Source: an uncultured Lachnospiraceae bacterium (lineage in GTDB: Bacteria > Bacillota > Clostridia > Lachnospirales > Lachnospiraceae). Taken from it: a DNA stretch of 64,000 nucleotides. The DNA is taken from positions 1 through 64,000 of the forward strand of contig CANRPO010000008.1 of assembly GCA_947632515.1 (NCBI GenBank), given 5' to 3'. Of this stretch, positions 1 to 9,861 are shown piece after piece; within the stretch, counting starts at the first letter, position 1; each line of letters begins with the position of its first letter. The notes beneath the pieces are model-generated. The model did not search any database. It worked only from the letters and a program-made list of their open reading frames with translations, and had not been told where the DNA came from. A program made the translations under genes and the position numbers.

Positions 1-102
1 ATGTAAACCTTCCGTTTTCTTTTATCTTATCAGAAAAACAGATAGTTTACAATTAATTTATTCATGCGTTTGTCGTGCGCCGCGGCCAGCCTTTTTATGG
101 CC

Positions 103-151
103 GAAAAAAAAATAAGACCGCCCCCGGCTGTGCCGGAGGAGTGGTCTTATC
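103..151 (-). terminator. Rho-independent terminator after tpiA
   Basis: On the minus strand a long hairpin (outer stem ATAAGACC / GGTCTTAT, inner GC-rich stem CCGGC / GCCGG) is followed by a run of nine T. It lies 30 bases past the tpiA stop and ends the glycolytic transcript. Confidence 0.9.
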
Positions 152-180
152 TTTACAGCCGCGAAAATGCCCGCGGTATT

Positions 181-930
181 TTACTTGTAGTTCACGATCT
201 TGCCGAAATCCGCCTTCAGGGACGCGCCGCCTACCAGACCGCCGTCGATGTCGGGCTGTGTGAACAGTTCAGCCGCGTTGCCCGCGTTGACAGAACCGCC
301 GTACTGGATACGGACCGCGTCGGCGGTAGCCGCATCGTACACCTCGGCGATACAGTCGCGGATGCCCTTGCAGACTTCCTGCGCCTGCTCGGTGGTGGCC
401 GTCTTGCCCGTGCCGATCGCCCAGATCGGCTCGTATGCGATCACCATGCTCTTGACCTGATCCGCCGTAACGCCCGTCAGGTCGGATTTGATCTGCAGTC
501 TGATCCAGTCCATGGTGACGCCCATCTCTCTCTGCTCCAGAGACTCGCCGCAGCACAGGATCGGGGTAAGGCCGGACTCGAAGGCTTTCTTTACCTTCTT
601 ATTCAGCAGAACGTCGTCCTCCTTGAAGTAGTCACGTCTCTCGGAGTGGCCGATGATCACATACTTCGCGCCCGCGTCCTTGATCATTGCCGCCGAGATC
701 TCGCCCGTGTAAGCGCCCTTCTCCTCGAAGTACATATTCTCCGCGCCAACTTCTACGTTCGTGCCCTTCACGGCGTTCACGACAGGTACGATGTCGATGG
801 CGGGCACGCAGTATACCACGTCCACGTCATTGGATTTTACCAGATCTTTCAGTTCGTCACACAGCTTGACCGCCTCACTGGGAGTCATATTCATCTTCCA
901 GTTGCCGGCTACGATTTTCTTTCTTGCCAT
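181..930 (-). CDS. tpiA: Triosephosphate isomerase
   Basis: Interconverts dihydroxyacetone phosphate and glyceraldehyde 3-phosphate in cytoplasmic glycolysis. The 249-residue protein starts [14 protein letters not shown] and has the family signatures: IGHSERR with the electrophile His, and [11 protein letters not shown] with the catalytic Glu, which closes over the active site with loop 6. The open frame extends upstream, but the start at 930 is chosen because GAGAGG precedes it at the right distance and the family begins here. It follows pgk on the same strand, separated by 266 bp, and ends at a strong terminator. The length is normal for the family. Confidence 0.98.
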   Translation of the reverse strand: MARKKIVAGNWKMNMTPSEAVKLCDELKDLVKSNDVDVVYCVPAIDIVPVVNAVKGTNVEVGAENMYFEEKGAYTGEISAAMIKDAGAKYVIIGHSERRDYFKEDDVLLNKKVKKAFESGLTPILCCGESLEQREMGVTMDWIRLQIKSDLTGVTADQVKSMVIAYEPIWAIGTGKTATTEQAQEVCKGIRDCIAEVYDAATADAVRIQYGGSVNAGNAAELFTQPDIDGGLVGGASLKADFGKIVNYK

Positions 931-1196
931 TTTCTTGCCCTCTCTTAATTTACTATGATTCATGATTGACAGACAGATGTTTCCTCTATTCCGTAAGCAG
1001 TCGCACGGCCTGTCGTCACATTGTAAGCTGCGACTCGCTGTAACAATGTTTGAGACCCTTTGCGAACGCCGGCACTTATGCCTTGTTTTGTAAGGCATTA
1101 GTACCGCTGCGTTTGCAACGGAGCGAAAGTGCGTCGAAAACATGTTACAGAGAGATGCAGCGCATTTTGTTAATCCAATTCCTCGCTCTGCTTATC
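931..1196 (-). other. Structured pgk-tpiA intergenic region
   Basis: This 266-bp gap between pgk and tpiA contains no credible ORF. It contains small inverted repeats, the clearest being ATGCCTT / AAGGCAT with a 7-base loop at 1078-1098, and ACATTG / CAATGT arms around 1018-1050. No terminator T-run and no clear promoter were found. It may be an mRNA processing or stability region; that is only a guess. Confidence 0.3.
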
Positions 1197-2420
<1,224 letters not shown>

Positions 2421-2481
2421 GTGTATGCCCTCCTAGTTTATTATTTTTGGGGGTTGCCCCCATACCGTTCATAACCGCGCA

Positions 2482-2517
2482 TAAAACAGAGACCCGGCCC
2501 AACGGCCGAGCCTCTGC
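2482..2517 (-). terminator. Intrinsic terminator between gap and pgk
   Basis: The minus strand shows arms CAGAGGCTCGGCC and GGCCGGGTCTCTG around a GTTG loop, followed by TTTTATG. The short T-run suggests attenuation, letting gap be expressed above pgk and tpiA. Confidence 0.8.
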
Positions 2518-2630
2518 AAAATACATTTTATGATACTTTTTCCGTGTTCGCAAGACAAATTCCGCAAGCGAATCTGCTCGTCCTGCCGCGTCCGCGCGAG
2601 CGAACCTCGAAACGAGCTGCGCCCGTTTTG

Positions 2631-3632
2631 TTATGCCAGCTCGGAGAAGTATTTGATGGTGCGGACCATCTGGGAGGTGTAGCTGTTCTCGTTGTCGTAC
2701 CAGGAAACGACCTGTACCAGATTGTCAGCGCCGACCATGGTCTGTGTCGCGTCGAAGATGGAACCGTATGTGCTGCCGACAATATCGGAAGATACGATCT
2801 CGTCCTCGTTGTAGCCGAAGGACTCGTTGGACGCCGCCTTCATCGCCGCGTTGATCTCCTCCTTGGTCACGGACTTCTCAACGGTCGCTACCAGGATCGT
2901 CGTGGAGCCTGTCGGGGTGGGAACACGCTGTGCGGAACCGATCAGCTTGCCGTTCAGCTCAGGGATAACCAGACCGATGGCCTTAGCCGCGCCCGTGCTG
3001 TTGGGAACGATATTGACCGCGCCCGCGCGGGATCTTCTCAGGTCGCCCTTTCTCTGAGGACCGTCAAGGATCATCTGATCGCCTGTGTAAGCGTGGATCG
3101 TGCTCATGATACCGGACTTGATCGTTGCCAGGTCGTTCAAGGCTTTCGCCATAGGAGCCAGGCAGTTCGTCGTGCAGGAAGCTGCGGAGATGATCGTGTC
3201 CGTAGGTTTCAGCGTCGTGTGATTTACATTGTATACGATAGTAGGAAGGTCATTGCCTGCGGGAGCGGAGATGACAACTTTCCTAGCGCCCGCGTTGATG
3301 TGCGCCTGAGCCTTCTCCTTGCTTGTGTAGAAACCGGAGCACTCCAATACAACGTCAACCTTAAGCTCACCCCAAGGGCAGTTGTTTGCGTCGGGCTCTT
3401 TGTAGATCTTCAGCGTCTTGCCGTCAACCGTGATCGTATCCTCGCCTGCAGATACCGTATCCGCCAGAGCATACTTGCCCTGTGAGGAATCATACTTTAA
3501 CAGATGTGCCAGCATCTTAGGGCTTGTCAGATCGTTGATCGCCACTACCTCATATCCTTCTGCGCCAAACATCTGTCTGAATGCGAGACGGCCGATACGG
3601 CCGAAACCATTGATTGCTACTCTTACTGCCAT
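2631..3632 (-). CDS. gap: Glyceraldehyde-3-phosphate dehydrogenase
   Basis: NAD-dependent oxidation and phosphorylation of glyceraldehyde 3-phosphate. The 333-residue protein has the Rossmann start [12 protein letters not shown] and the active-site segment [12 protein letters not shown] with the catalytic Cys. The start at 3632 is preceded by AGGAGGG. The family length is about 335, so the gene is intact. It heads the gap-pgk-tpiA group on the minus strand. A promoter with a perfect 18-bp palindrome at the predicted transcription start lies just upstream, so regulation by a repressor is likely. The gene also receives the triose phosphate made by the KDPG aldolase encoded at 21-22 kb. Confidence 0.98.
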   Translation of the reverse strand: MAVRVAINGFGRIGRLAFRQMFGAEGYEVVAINDLTSPKMLAHLLKYDSSQGKYALADTVSAGEDTITVDGKTLKIYKEPDANNCPWGELKVDVVLECSGFYTSKEKAQAHINAGARKVVISAPAGNDLPTIVYNVNHTTLKPTDTIISAASCTTNCLAPMAKALNDLATIKSGIMSTIHAYTGDQMILDGPQRKGDLRRSRAGAVNIVPNSTGAAKAIGLVIPELNGKLIGSAQRVPTPTGSTTILVATVEKSVTKEEINAAMKAASNESFGYNEDEIVSSDIVGSTYGSIFDATQTMVGADNLVQVVSWYDNENSYTSQMVRTIKYFSELA

Positions 3633-3671
3633 TTTTTAGTCCCTCCTAAAAATTTGTTAAATTGGATAAGA

Positions 3672-3689
3672 TTGACAAAATTTTGTCAA
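3672..3689. promoter_or_regulatory. 18-bp perfect palindrome at the gap start site
   Basis: The sequence TTGACAAAATTTTGTCAA is an exact inverted repeat. It falls at about +1 to +18 of the predicted gap transcript, a classic repressor position. It has the length of a Rex site but does not match the TTGTTAA-N4-TTAACAA form I know, and it is not a CggR-type direct repeat. The binding protein is unknown. Confidence 0.55.
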
Positions 3690-3696
3690 CACGATT

Positions 3697-3725
3697 ATTG
3701 TACCTAATCTGTCCCGAAAATTCAA
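3697..3725 (-). promoter_or_regulatory. Predicted sigma-A promoter of gap
   Basis: On the minus strand, -35 TTGAAT and -10 TACAAT are separated by 17 bp, placing transcription start near 3690, about 58 bases before the gap start codon. The rest of the 314-bp gap up to hisJ holds a large hairpin (3864-3917) and nothing else recognised. Confidence 0.6.
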
Positions 3726-3863
3726 GATGTAAATCAAAAATATTTCGGGAAATATTTCAGCGCGCATCCGCCCCAAAACGTCCCGCCCCGTCTTTTCGCC
3801 GCGCGGCTCATATTGCATTTCCCTTGTCTATCCGCTATACTGAAAATCGCAGCGCAAAAAAAC

Positions 3864-3917
3864 GCGGGCAACGAGCCAAATGGGCGTGCAGGCACGTCCG
3901 CTTGGCTGATTGCTCGC
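3864..3917. other. Large imperfect hairpin upstream of the PHP gene
   Basis: Arms of about 25 bases pair with a few mismatches, several of them G-U compatible, around a two-base loop. Ends are GCGGGCAA and TTGCTCGC. On the minus strand it is followed by seven T, like a terminator, but no minus-strand gene lies directly upstream. On the plus strand it ends 29 bases before the PHP start codon, so it could affect that mRNA. Confidence 0.4.
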
Positions 3918-3946
3918 AAAAATAAACATATGACAAGGAGGCTGAC

Positions 3947-4765
3947 ATGCCGATCACAGCGGACTTTCACTTACACTCTTCCTTCTCGGGGGATTCCGAC
4001 ACCCCCATGGAGGAGATGATCTTACGGGGGATCGAACTGGGACTGACGCAGATGTGCTTTACGGAGCACAACGATCTCGACTACCCTGCGGGGGAGGACG
4101 GACCCTCAGACATCTTTGAGCTGAACGCGGACGCCTATCTGTACGAACTTCTGAAACTGCGGGAAAAATACGCGGACAGGATCGAGATACTGTTTGGCGT
4201 TGAATTGGGCTTACAGCCTCATCTGACAAGGCAGAACGCCGCTTTTGTGAAGGAGCACGACTACGATTTCGTCATCGCCTCCTCCCACGTCTGCCACGGT
4301 CAGGATCCCTACTATCCCTCCTTCTACGAAGGGCGCGCACAGGAGGCGGCGTACCGGGAATATTTTGAATCCATTTTGGAAAATCTGCGCTCATACAGCA
4401 ACTTCGACGTATACGGACACTTAGACTATGTGGTGCGCTACGGCCCCGACAGGGACGAAGGCTATTCCTATGAGGTTTACCGCGACATTTTTGACAAGAT
4501 CCTGCATCGACTCATCGACATAGAAAAAGGCATCGAACTCAACACGGCGGGGCTGGCGAAGGGCCTGCGCGAACCCAATCCCTGTATCGGCGTGTTAAAG
4601 CGCTACCGCGAGCTGGGCGGAGAGATCGTCACGATTGGCTCCGACGCCCACAGACCCGCGCAGATCGCTTACGCTTTCGACCGCGCTGCGGAAATATTAA
4701 AGGACTGCGGTTTCCGGTACTATGCGACCTTTGCAAAACGCAGCCCCTCGTTTCATAAGCTGTAA
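3947..4765 (+). CDS. PHP-domain phosphatase, histidinol-phosphatase (HisJ) type
   Basis: A 272-residue PHP metal-dependent phosphoesterase. Visible metal-site motifs are DFHLHSSFSGD near the start, FTEHND, ASSHVCHG, YGHLDYV and the C-terminal IGSDAH, which together bind a three-metal cluster. Length and motif order fit HisJ-type histidinol phosphatases, which make histidinol in histidine synthesis. No other his gene is present in the window, so the exact substrate is uncertain and a general PHP hydrolase is possible. The start at 3947 has AAGGAGG at ideal spacing. It stands alone between two minus-strand genes. Confidence 0.8.
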   Translation: MPITADFHLHSSFSGDSDTPMEEMILRGIELGLTQMCFTEHNDLDYPAGEDGPSDIFELNADAYLYELLKLREKYADRIEILFGVELGLQPHLTRQNAAFVKEHDYDFVIASSHVCHGQDPYYPSFYEGRAQEAAYREYFESILENLRSYSNFDVYGHLDYVVRYGPDRDEGYSYEVYRDIFDKILHRLIDIEKGIELNTAGLAKGLREPNPCIGVLKRYRELGGEIVTIGSDAHRPAQIAYAFDRAAEILKDCGFRYYATFAKRSPSFHKL

Positions 4766-4792
4766 TTCTTCTATTGAAAAATAACGTCCACA

Positions 4793-4826
4793 GAAAATGC
4801 CGCATGAGATTCTATCCATGCGGCAT
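4793..4826 (-). terminator. Terminator after the flavin reductase gene
   Basis: A perfect 10-bp stem, ATGCCGCATG / CATGCGGCAT, is followed on the minus strand by TTTTC, 16 bases past the stop at 4842. It also lies 30 bases after the convergent PHP gene. Confidence 0.7.
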
Positions 4827-4841
4827 ACTGTCATGTACTCA

Positions 4842-5459
4842 TCACCTGATGAAGTTCGTCCACTCGGAAGGTTCTCTCTCCGGCAGGCCGTATGCGTCTT
4901 TCCCCAAGGCGATACTCTTCATGAGGAAGGTCATATTTCTCGCGAGGGTCCTCATGCCCTGCATCCCCTCCGCATCCTGCGCCGCCTCCCCCGCGGCCCT
5001 GCCGTGGACGCTGTTCCAGTACTGTCCCGACGCCACGGGCATCCCGGAGATGGTGAAAAATTTGTTCAGCTCGTCGAAAGTCGAAGACAGACCGCCCCTT
5101 CTCGCCGCCACCACGCACGCGCCTACCTTCATCGTCTTGTCGAAGTGCGTGCTGTAAAAAAGTCTGGTCAGAAAAGCCACCAGCGTCGCGTTGGCGGAGG
5201 CATAGTACACGGGACTGCCCACCACCAGACCGTCGCAGGCCTCGAACTTCGCCGCCGTCTCGTTCACAATGTCGTCAAACACGCATCTGCCCTTTTCGGC
5301 GCACGCGCCGCAGGCGATACAGCTCCTGACAGCCTGATTGCCGATGTGCAGAAGTTCCGTCTCGACGCCCTCCTGCCCGAAGATCCTCTGCATCTCGCAG
5401 AGCGCCGTATAGGTGTTGCCGTCCGCGTGAGGACTGCCGTTTAGCATCAATACTTTCAT
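4842..5459 (-). CDS. NADPH-dependent FMN reductase / flavodoxin-fold protein
   Basis: The 205-residue protein has the flavodoxin-like FMN phosphate loop GSPHADGNT near the N-terminus and the GSPVYYASANA segment that packs on the flavin. A cysteine-rich stretch, CIACGACAEKGRC at about 46-58, is typical of the iron-sulfur flavoprotein branch of the family and could hold a cluster. It is probably a cytoplasmic redox enzyme that passes electrons from NAD(P)H to flavin or small acceptors. The start at 5459 has AGAGGTC in front. It appears to be a single-gene unit. The substrate cannot be stated. Confidence 0.8.
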   Translation of the reverse strand: MKVLMLNGSPHADGNTYTALCEMQRIFGQEGVETELLHIGNQAVRSCIACGACAEKGRCVFDDIVNETAAKFEACDGLVVGSPVYYASANATLVAFLTRLFYSTHFDKTMKVGACVVAARRGGLSSTFDELNKFFTISGMPVASGQYWNSVHGRAAGEAAQDAEGMQGMRTLARNMTFLMKSIALGKDAYGLPEREPSEWTNFIR

Positions 5460-5628
5460 GTCATGACCTCTTTTCCGTTTTTTATATCCGCAAATGCTGT
5501 GATCCCCGGCTCAGAGCGCCGGTTCTGAGACTATTGTATCACAGGAGCTTTCATCCGCGCAAGGACGGCGTACTTCTTCCGCTCCGGCCATTCATTCCGC
5601 TCTGTTCCCGCCGCAGGCCGTCCCTCTG

Positions 5629-8070
5629 TCACGGACGGTTCACGCCACTCGAAACATCGATCGCGGGACTTTCGACGCTGCACTCCCTGTCCCCAAAGGA
5701 ATCTCCTAAGTTCAGAGAAAACGTGACCGCGGGAAGGCCGTCTCGCCATTCCGTGATCTTGCCGCCCTGTTCGATCACAAGGCTCACCGCGGTCGTGACT
5801 AAAACGGAGTCTGTCTTATCGTCCCATCTATATCCGAGCGCCGAGTCCGGATCTATAAATGCGTCTTTTACGGAATAAGGCGTCGCATCGGCGTCCGTCA
5901 CGGGAAGTTTCGACGCGTCGATAACGCCCGCCGCCGTTTCGTCTTCATAGAGAATCGTCACTTTCTTACCGTCCCCGTCCACGCGGCAGGATGTCTTCTC
6001 TTTGATCTGTCCGGCTATCTCTTCCGCATCCACGCGGCTAAGTTCGATATGCCCCGTATCATAGCGGTCGCACACATACAGCTCATAGATCTCTTTCTCA
6101 TAATTCCTATATGCCTCTTCCGTGCCCGGCATAAGCTGTCTGAACAGGAAGGTTCGGGGCAGCCCGTCCGGCGTCTCCTCCCCCGGGGCCGTCTCCATGG
6201 CGTACACCCGGCTTATCCCGAGAAGGTTCCACGGGATATCGAAGTTCGAGGAGTCCTTGTCTGCACCCGCGCCGACCCAAAACTTGACGCCGCGGAATCC
6301 AAACTGCGCCGTATATAGCCCATACACGGAAATCTCCGCATCTTCCGCCGGCATATCGACTGTTCCGACAGGATATTCCTCCTGCGGCGTGTCTGCGTCC
6401 CACTGCGCCAGCAGATACAGCCCTTCCGTCATCGACTCTGTTCCTTTCTCGCCGTATTCCGTCCACATCGAAGGCGCTGTTCTGATCATCGGCATCGGAA
6501 GTTCATGCAGCTCCCCATCCTGCAGGGCCAACAGATATTCGTCGCAGGCGCTCAGCCTGGCGACGATCATTTCCGATTTCAGGGATTCCATGGATTCCAT
6601 CGCCCCCATTCCCGCCTTGATCTCCGTTTCCCGCTTCGACACTATCCTCAGTTCGGCCCGCAACTGTGCCTCCTTCCCGGCCAGCGCCTCCAGTGTCTGC
6701 TCCTGCTCCCGCACAGGCTCCTGCCGCTGCATAAGCTCCCGCTGCGCAGCCACTGTCTCCAACTCTGCCTGCAGCCGCGCCTTCATCTCAGCCAGCGTCT
6801 CCAGTGTCTGCTCTTTCTCTCGCACAAGCTCCTGCCGCTCAGCCTTCTCTGTCTCCAACGCCGCCCGCGCCTGCGCCTCCGACTCAGCCAACGCTTTCAC
6901 CCGCTCTTCTTCGACCCGCATTTCGGCCGCGTCCGCCTCCTGCTCTGCGGCAGACGGCGTCTGCGCCTTTTCCTGTTTTTCTTCCGTATCTGTAAAGGCG
7001 GCGATCCCTGCGGTCACAGCCAGCACAGCCGCAGCGATGACCGCCGGAACCACGGTTTTCGGTTTCCTCGCGATCCTGTCTATCCGTTCCTTCATCCGCC
7101 TGCCGCTGCTGCCCATAGTAAGCGCCAGCCCGATAACGGACTTTACGGACGCCTTCTCACTGACCAGCGCAAGCAGCGTCCTGCCGTAAGCGATCCTCTC
7201 CGTCTCTCCCAGCAGTCTGATCGCCGCCTCGTCGCAGGCAAGTTCGCTGTCCTGCCTGGACGCGTAGGCCGCAGCCCACACGAGCGGGTCAAACCAGTAG
7301 ACGGACACGAGCAGCCACCGCAGGATCGCCCAGAACTGGTCCCCCTGCCTGTGATGCCCCAGCTCATGAGCCAGAACATGTCCGCGCCGTCTCTCATCCC
7401 CCGCAGTCTCAGCATCCAGATAGACGCACCGCCCCATAAGGCAGGGCGACGGCAGATCAGACACCGCATATACCCGCAGACCGTGATACGTCTCCACATC
7501 CGCAACCCGTTCGCGCCTGCCTTTCAGATGTCTTGCCAATGTGATCTGATAATAACCCATCGAGCCGAGCATAGCCGCCGCGCCGACGAGCCAGACGACG
7601 AGCAGCCCGCGCCTGATAAGCGGCGCATAAGAGCGCAGCGCCCCGGCGGACAGATCTCCTTCCGTGCCGCCATTCGCCTTATCCTCTTCTCCATATACAT
7701 CCGTCAGTCCCGCTCCTGCGCGCACAGCGTCAGCGCCCTCTTCCCTACCAGCCGCCGTCCGCCCATACGGCGCGTATATATCTTCGGAACCATCCTGCGG
7801 GTCGAACAGGGGGCTCTGCCGCAGAACGCCGTCCGCAGAAGGCGCAGCCGCAACAGCCGTATCCCCGTCAGCCGCCCCATTCCCCTGAAAAGGCGCTATG
7901 CCGAATATGCTGAGCGGGCTGTTTCCCACCGTCCCCGGGACCATCAATCGCAGCGCCACAAGAAACCACAGCGCATAGCGCGATCCTGCCCGTATCTTAT
8001 CCCCCACAAGCGCCCTGATCGCCAGGATCGCAAGGATCAGAATCGACGAAGACAACAGCGTTTCTCTCAT
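5629..8070 (-). CDS. BlaR1-like M56 membrane metalloprotease with unusual C-terminal region
   Basis: An 813-residue membrane protein with the M56 signature. N-terminal membrane segments lie near 5-47 and 154-172, the zinc motif HELGHH is at 235-240, and the third ligand region DSELACDE is at 274-281. Another membrane segment is near 340-360. After it comes a charged coiled coil (about 363-495) containing a 37-residue tandem duplication, then about 310 residues of a domain I do not recognise. BlaR1 proteins that sense beta-lactams end in a penicillin-binding domain; no SxxK triad is seen here, so the signal is probably different. It overlaps the BlaI-type repressor gene by 4 bases (ATGA), as in bla operons. 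The protease likely relays a surface signal to inactivate the repressor. Confidence 0.8.
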   Translation of the reverse strand: MRETLLSSSILILAILAIRALVGDKIRAGSRYALWFLVALRLMVPGTVGNSPLSIFGIAPFQGNGAADGDTAVAAAPSADGVLRQSPLFDPQDGSEDIYAPYGRTAAGREEGADAVRAGAGLTDVYGEEDKANGGTEGDLSAGALRSYAPLIRRGLLVVWLVGAAAMLGSMGYYQITLARHLKGRRERVADVETYHGLRVYAVSDLPSPCLMGRCVYLDAETAGDERRRGHVLAHELGHHRQGDQFWAILRWLLVSVYWFDPLVWAAAYASRQDSELACDEAAIRLLGETERIAYGRTLLALVSEKASVKSVIGLALTMGSSGRRMKERIDRIARKPKTVVPAVIAAAVLAVTAGIAAFTDTEEKQEKAQTPSAAEQEADAAEMRVEEERVKALAESEAQARAALETEKAERQELVREKEQTLETLAEMKARLQAELETVAAQRELMQRQEPVREQEQTLEALAGKEAQLRAELRIVSKRETEIKAGMGAMESMESLKSEMIVARLSACDEYLLALQDGELHELPMPMIRTAPSMWTEYGEKGTESMTEGLYLLAQWDADTPQEEYPVGTVDMPAEDAEISVYGLYTAQFGFRGVKFWVGAGADKDSSNFDIPWNLLGISRVYAMETAPGEETPDGLPRTFLFRQLMPGTEEAYRNYEKEIYELYVCDRYDTGHIELSRVDAEEIAGQIKEKTSCRVDGDGKKVTILYEDETAAGVIDASKLPVTDADATPYSVKDAFIDPDSALGYRWDDKTDSVLVTTAVSLVIEQGGKITEWRDGLPAVTFSLNLGDSFGDRECSVESPAIDVSSGVNRP
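6613..6834 (-). repeat. Two-copy tandem repeat in the coiled coil of the M56 protein
   Basis: Residues 413-449 and 450-486 are near copies, each about 111 bp of DNA. Both contain a (L/P)VRE-x-EQTLE(T/A)LA core followed by a LxAEL segment. The similarity is visible at the DNA level too, pointing to a recent internal duplication that lengthened the coil. Confidence 0.75.
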
Positions 8071-8441
8071 TTCAACCCCTCCTCCGCTCTGCGCAGTATC
8101 TCATGCAGTTCCTCGATCTCTTCTCCCGAGAGCGACTTGGACTCCACCATCGTGTTGAGCATCAGTCCCAGTCTGCCCCCAAACACCTTGTTCAAGAAGT
8201 CCTCCGTCTCCTGCAGCGCCGCCTCTTCCCGCTGAATATCCGGATAATACTGTTTCGCTCTGCCGCCCTCTTCGTAATGTACCGCGCCCTTCTCCTCCAT
8301 GCGGCGCAAGAACGTCATCACCGTATGTTTCGTCCAGCCCGTCTCCTCCTGAAAGCGATGGGTGAGCTGCATGATCGTCTGGGGAGATTCCTCCCAAAGC
8401 GCGCTGATCACCTTCCACTCGGATTCCGAAAGTTTTATCAT
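8067..8441 (-). CDS. BlaI/MecI/CopY-family transcriptional repressor
   Basis: The 124-residue protein begins MIKLSESEWKVISALW and has the winged-helix segment TKHTVMTFLRRMEEKGAVHYEE that binds operator DNA in this family, followed by a C-terminal dimerisation helix pair. BlaI-type repressors block transcription until the partner M56 protease triggers their cleavage. It is the first gene of a two-gene operon with the BlaR1-like protease; the ATGA overlap indicates translational coupling. GGAGGAG precedes the start. The promoter upstream carries a bipartite dyad that fits autorepression. No beta-lactamase lies next to it. Confidence 0.92.
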   Translation of the reverse strand: MIKLSESEWKVISALWEESPQTIMQLTHRFQEETGWTKHTVMTFLRRMEEKGAVHYEEGGRAKQYYPDIQREEAALQETEDFLNKVFGGRLGLMLNTMVESKSLSGEEIEELHEILRRAEEGLK

Positions 8442-8523
8442 GGTGTTCTCCTCCCGCTCTTCTTATCGTGCTCTATTCTTTCCGCCACTTCCTGTTCCCG
8501 CGCAGATTTCTGTGCAAAAGAAA

Positions 8524-8577
8524 AGGTTGACGTTTGACTACCATAAGCATAGCATTTCGGTAGTCGCTTGTCAACCT
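8524..8577 (-). promoter_or_regulatory. blaI-type promoter with bipartite dyad operator
   Basis: On the minus strand a near-consensus promoter, TTGACA (8569-8574), 17 bp, TATGCT (8546-8551), is enclosed by inverted repeats. The inner arms are GACTACC (8536-8542) and GGTAGTC (8559-8565); the outer arms are AGGTTGAC (8524-8531) and GTCAACCT (8570-8577). The outer right arm covers the -35 box and the left arms follow the -10. This suits repression by the BlaI-type protein. Confidence 0.75.
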
Positions 8578-8622
8578 ATTTCAGTCAGATAACCACAAAT
8601 CCTTTCCTCGCAGCCGCCCGGC

Positions 8623-9717
8623 TCACCGCCTGTGCTGCCCGATGATGCAGCCGCCGCCCAGCACGACCCCGTCCTCATAGAACACCACAGCCTGTCCCGG
8701 CGTGATGGCGCGGACGGGTCTGTGAAAGGTACATCTGATCACATCCTCCTCCACCTTCTCAATGGTGCACTGCTCGCCCGCGTGGGCGTAGCGTATCTTC
8801 GCCGTGACTTCTCTGCGCGCCGGCAGATCCGCCATCCCCATATAATTGATATGGTCGCAGTACAGCGTGTCGCCGAACACGTCCTCCGCCCCGCCGATCA
8901 CCACCTCGTTGGTGTCGGGTCTGATCTCGGTGACGAACGCGGGACGCCCCAGGGCAAGATGCAGCCCTTTGCGCTGTCCTACGGTGTAGTGGGTGAGGCC
9001 GAGATGTCTTCCCAGCACCTCGCCGTCCTTCGTGACGAAATTCCCCGCAGGCGGGACTCGCTCTCCCGCCGCCCGGTCGATATAGGCCGCATAGTCGTGA
9101 TCGGGGATAAAACAGATCTCCTGGCTGTCGGGCTTGTGTGCCACGGGGAGTCCCGCCTGCTCCGCGATCCTGCGGATCTCGTCCTTCGTGTACTCCCCCA
9201 CGGGCATCAGCGTGTGCGCCAGCTGCTCCTGCGTCAGATTGTACAGCGCATAGGTCTGATCTTTCTTTGCCGTCGCGGAGGTCCGCACGGCGTATCTGCC
9301 CTCCGCCGTCCGCGCGATCCGCGCATAGTGTCCCGTGGCGATATAGTCCGCCCCGATCTCCAGGCTACGCCTGAGCATAGATTCCCACTTTACATACCGA
9401 TTACAGGCGATACAGGGGTTGGGCGTCCGCCCCGCCAGATACTCCTCCACGAAGTAATCCATGACTCTGCACTTGAATTCTTCCCTGAAATTCATGACAT
9501 AGTGCGGAATGTCCAGCACCCCGGCTACCCTTCGGGCATCCTCCACCGCGCTGTATCCGCAGCAGCCGCCGTTCTCCTCCGCCATCCCGCGCTCTTCGTC
9601 CTGCCAGATCTGCATGGTCGCGCCGATCACATCGTAGCCCTGCTCCTTCAGAAGATAGGCCGCCACGGAGGAATCCACTCCCCCGGACATCCCCACCACT
9701 ACTTTTTTTCTTCCCAT
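8623..9717 (-). CDS. mnmA: tRNA-uridine 2-sulfurtransferase
   Basis: Adds sulfur to the wobble uridine U34 of Lys, Glu and Gln tRNAs, using ATP and sulfur relayed from a cysteine desulfurase. The 364-residue protein has the PP-loop GMSGGVDSS near the N-terminus, the two catalytic cysteine regions ([13 protein letters not shown] and SQEICFIPD) and the adenylation segment ATGHYARI. The start at 9717 has AGAGG upstream. Length is normal. It is transcribed divergently from the flippase gene and appears monocistronic. A GGCCGYSA insert near residue 50 resembles the variant seen in many Clostridia. Confidence 0.95.
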   Translation of the reverse strand: MGRKKVVVGMSGGVDSSVAAYLLKEQGYDVIGATMQIWQDEERGMAEENGGCCGYSAVEDARRVAGVLDIPHYVMNFREEFKCRVMDYFVEEYLAGRTPNPCIACNRYVKWESMLRRSLEIGADYIATGHYARIARTAEGRYAVRTSATAKKDQTYALYNLTQEQLAHTLMPVGEYTKDEIRRIAEQAGLPVAHKPDSQEICFIPDHDYAAYIDRAAGERVPPAGNFVTKDGEVLGRHLGLTHYTVGQRKGLHLALGRPAFVTEIRPDTNEVVIGGAEDVFGDTLYCDHINYMGMADLPARREVTAKIRYAHAGEQCTIEKVEEDVIRCTFHRPVRAITPGQAVVFYEDGVVLGGGCIIGQHRR

Positions 9718-9861
9718 ATACCTCTATCTCTCCGTTCTGACGCGTTCACGGCGGATGCGAAATCTTCCGGCAGATTTCTTTGTGCAAGTTGTGCGTCTTT
9801 TGTTCTTGTCACACGGACCCGCGCATACATTGAAACGATACCTGACAAACGCAGGTGACTT

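Noticed and set aside
64-948. A 294-residue plus-strand open frame over tpiA
   Set aside because: It is antisense to a clear triosephosphate isomerase, has no ribosome site and matches no family. It is an artefact of GC-rich third positions.
2448-2462. TGGGGGTTGCCCCCA inverted repeat upstream of pgk as an operator
   Set aside because: It is short, has no T-run and no nearby promoter pair could be assigned; evidence is too thin for a call.
3672-3689. The gap palindrome as a definite Rex site
   Set aside because: Length fits, but the half-site TTGACAA does not match the TTGTTAA/TTGTGAA forms, so the factor is left open.
6505-8235. A 576-residue plus-strand open frame opposite the M56 protease gene
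   Set aside because: Composition is rich in His, Arg, Leu and Gln, as expected from reading a GC-rich gene backwards, and the minus-strand M56 and BlaI genes are well supported.
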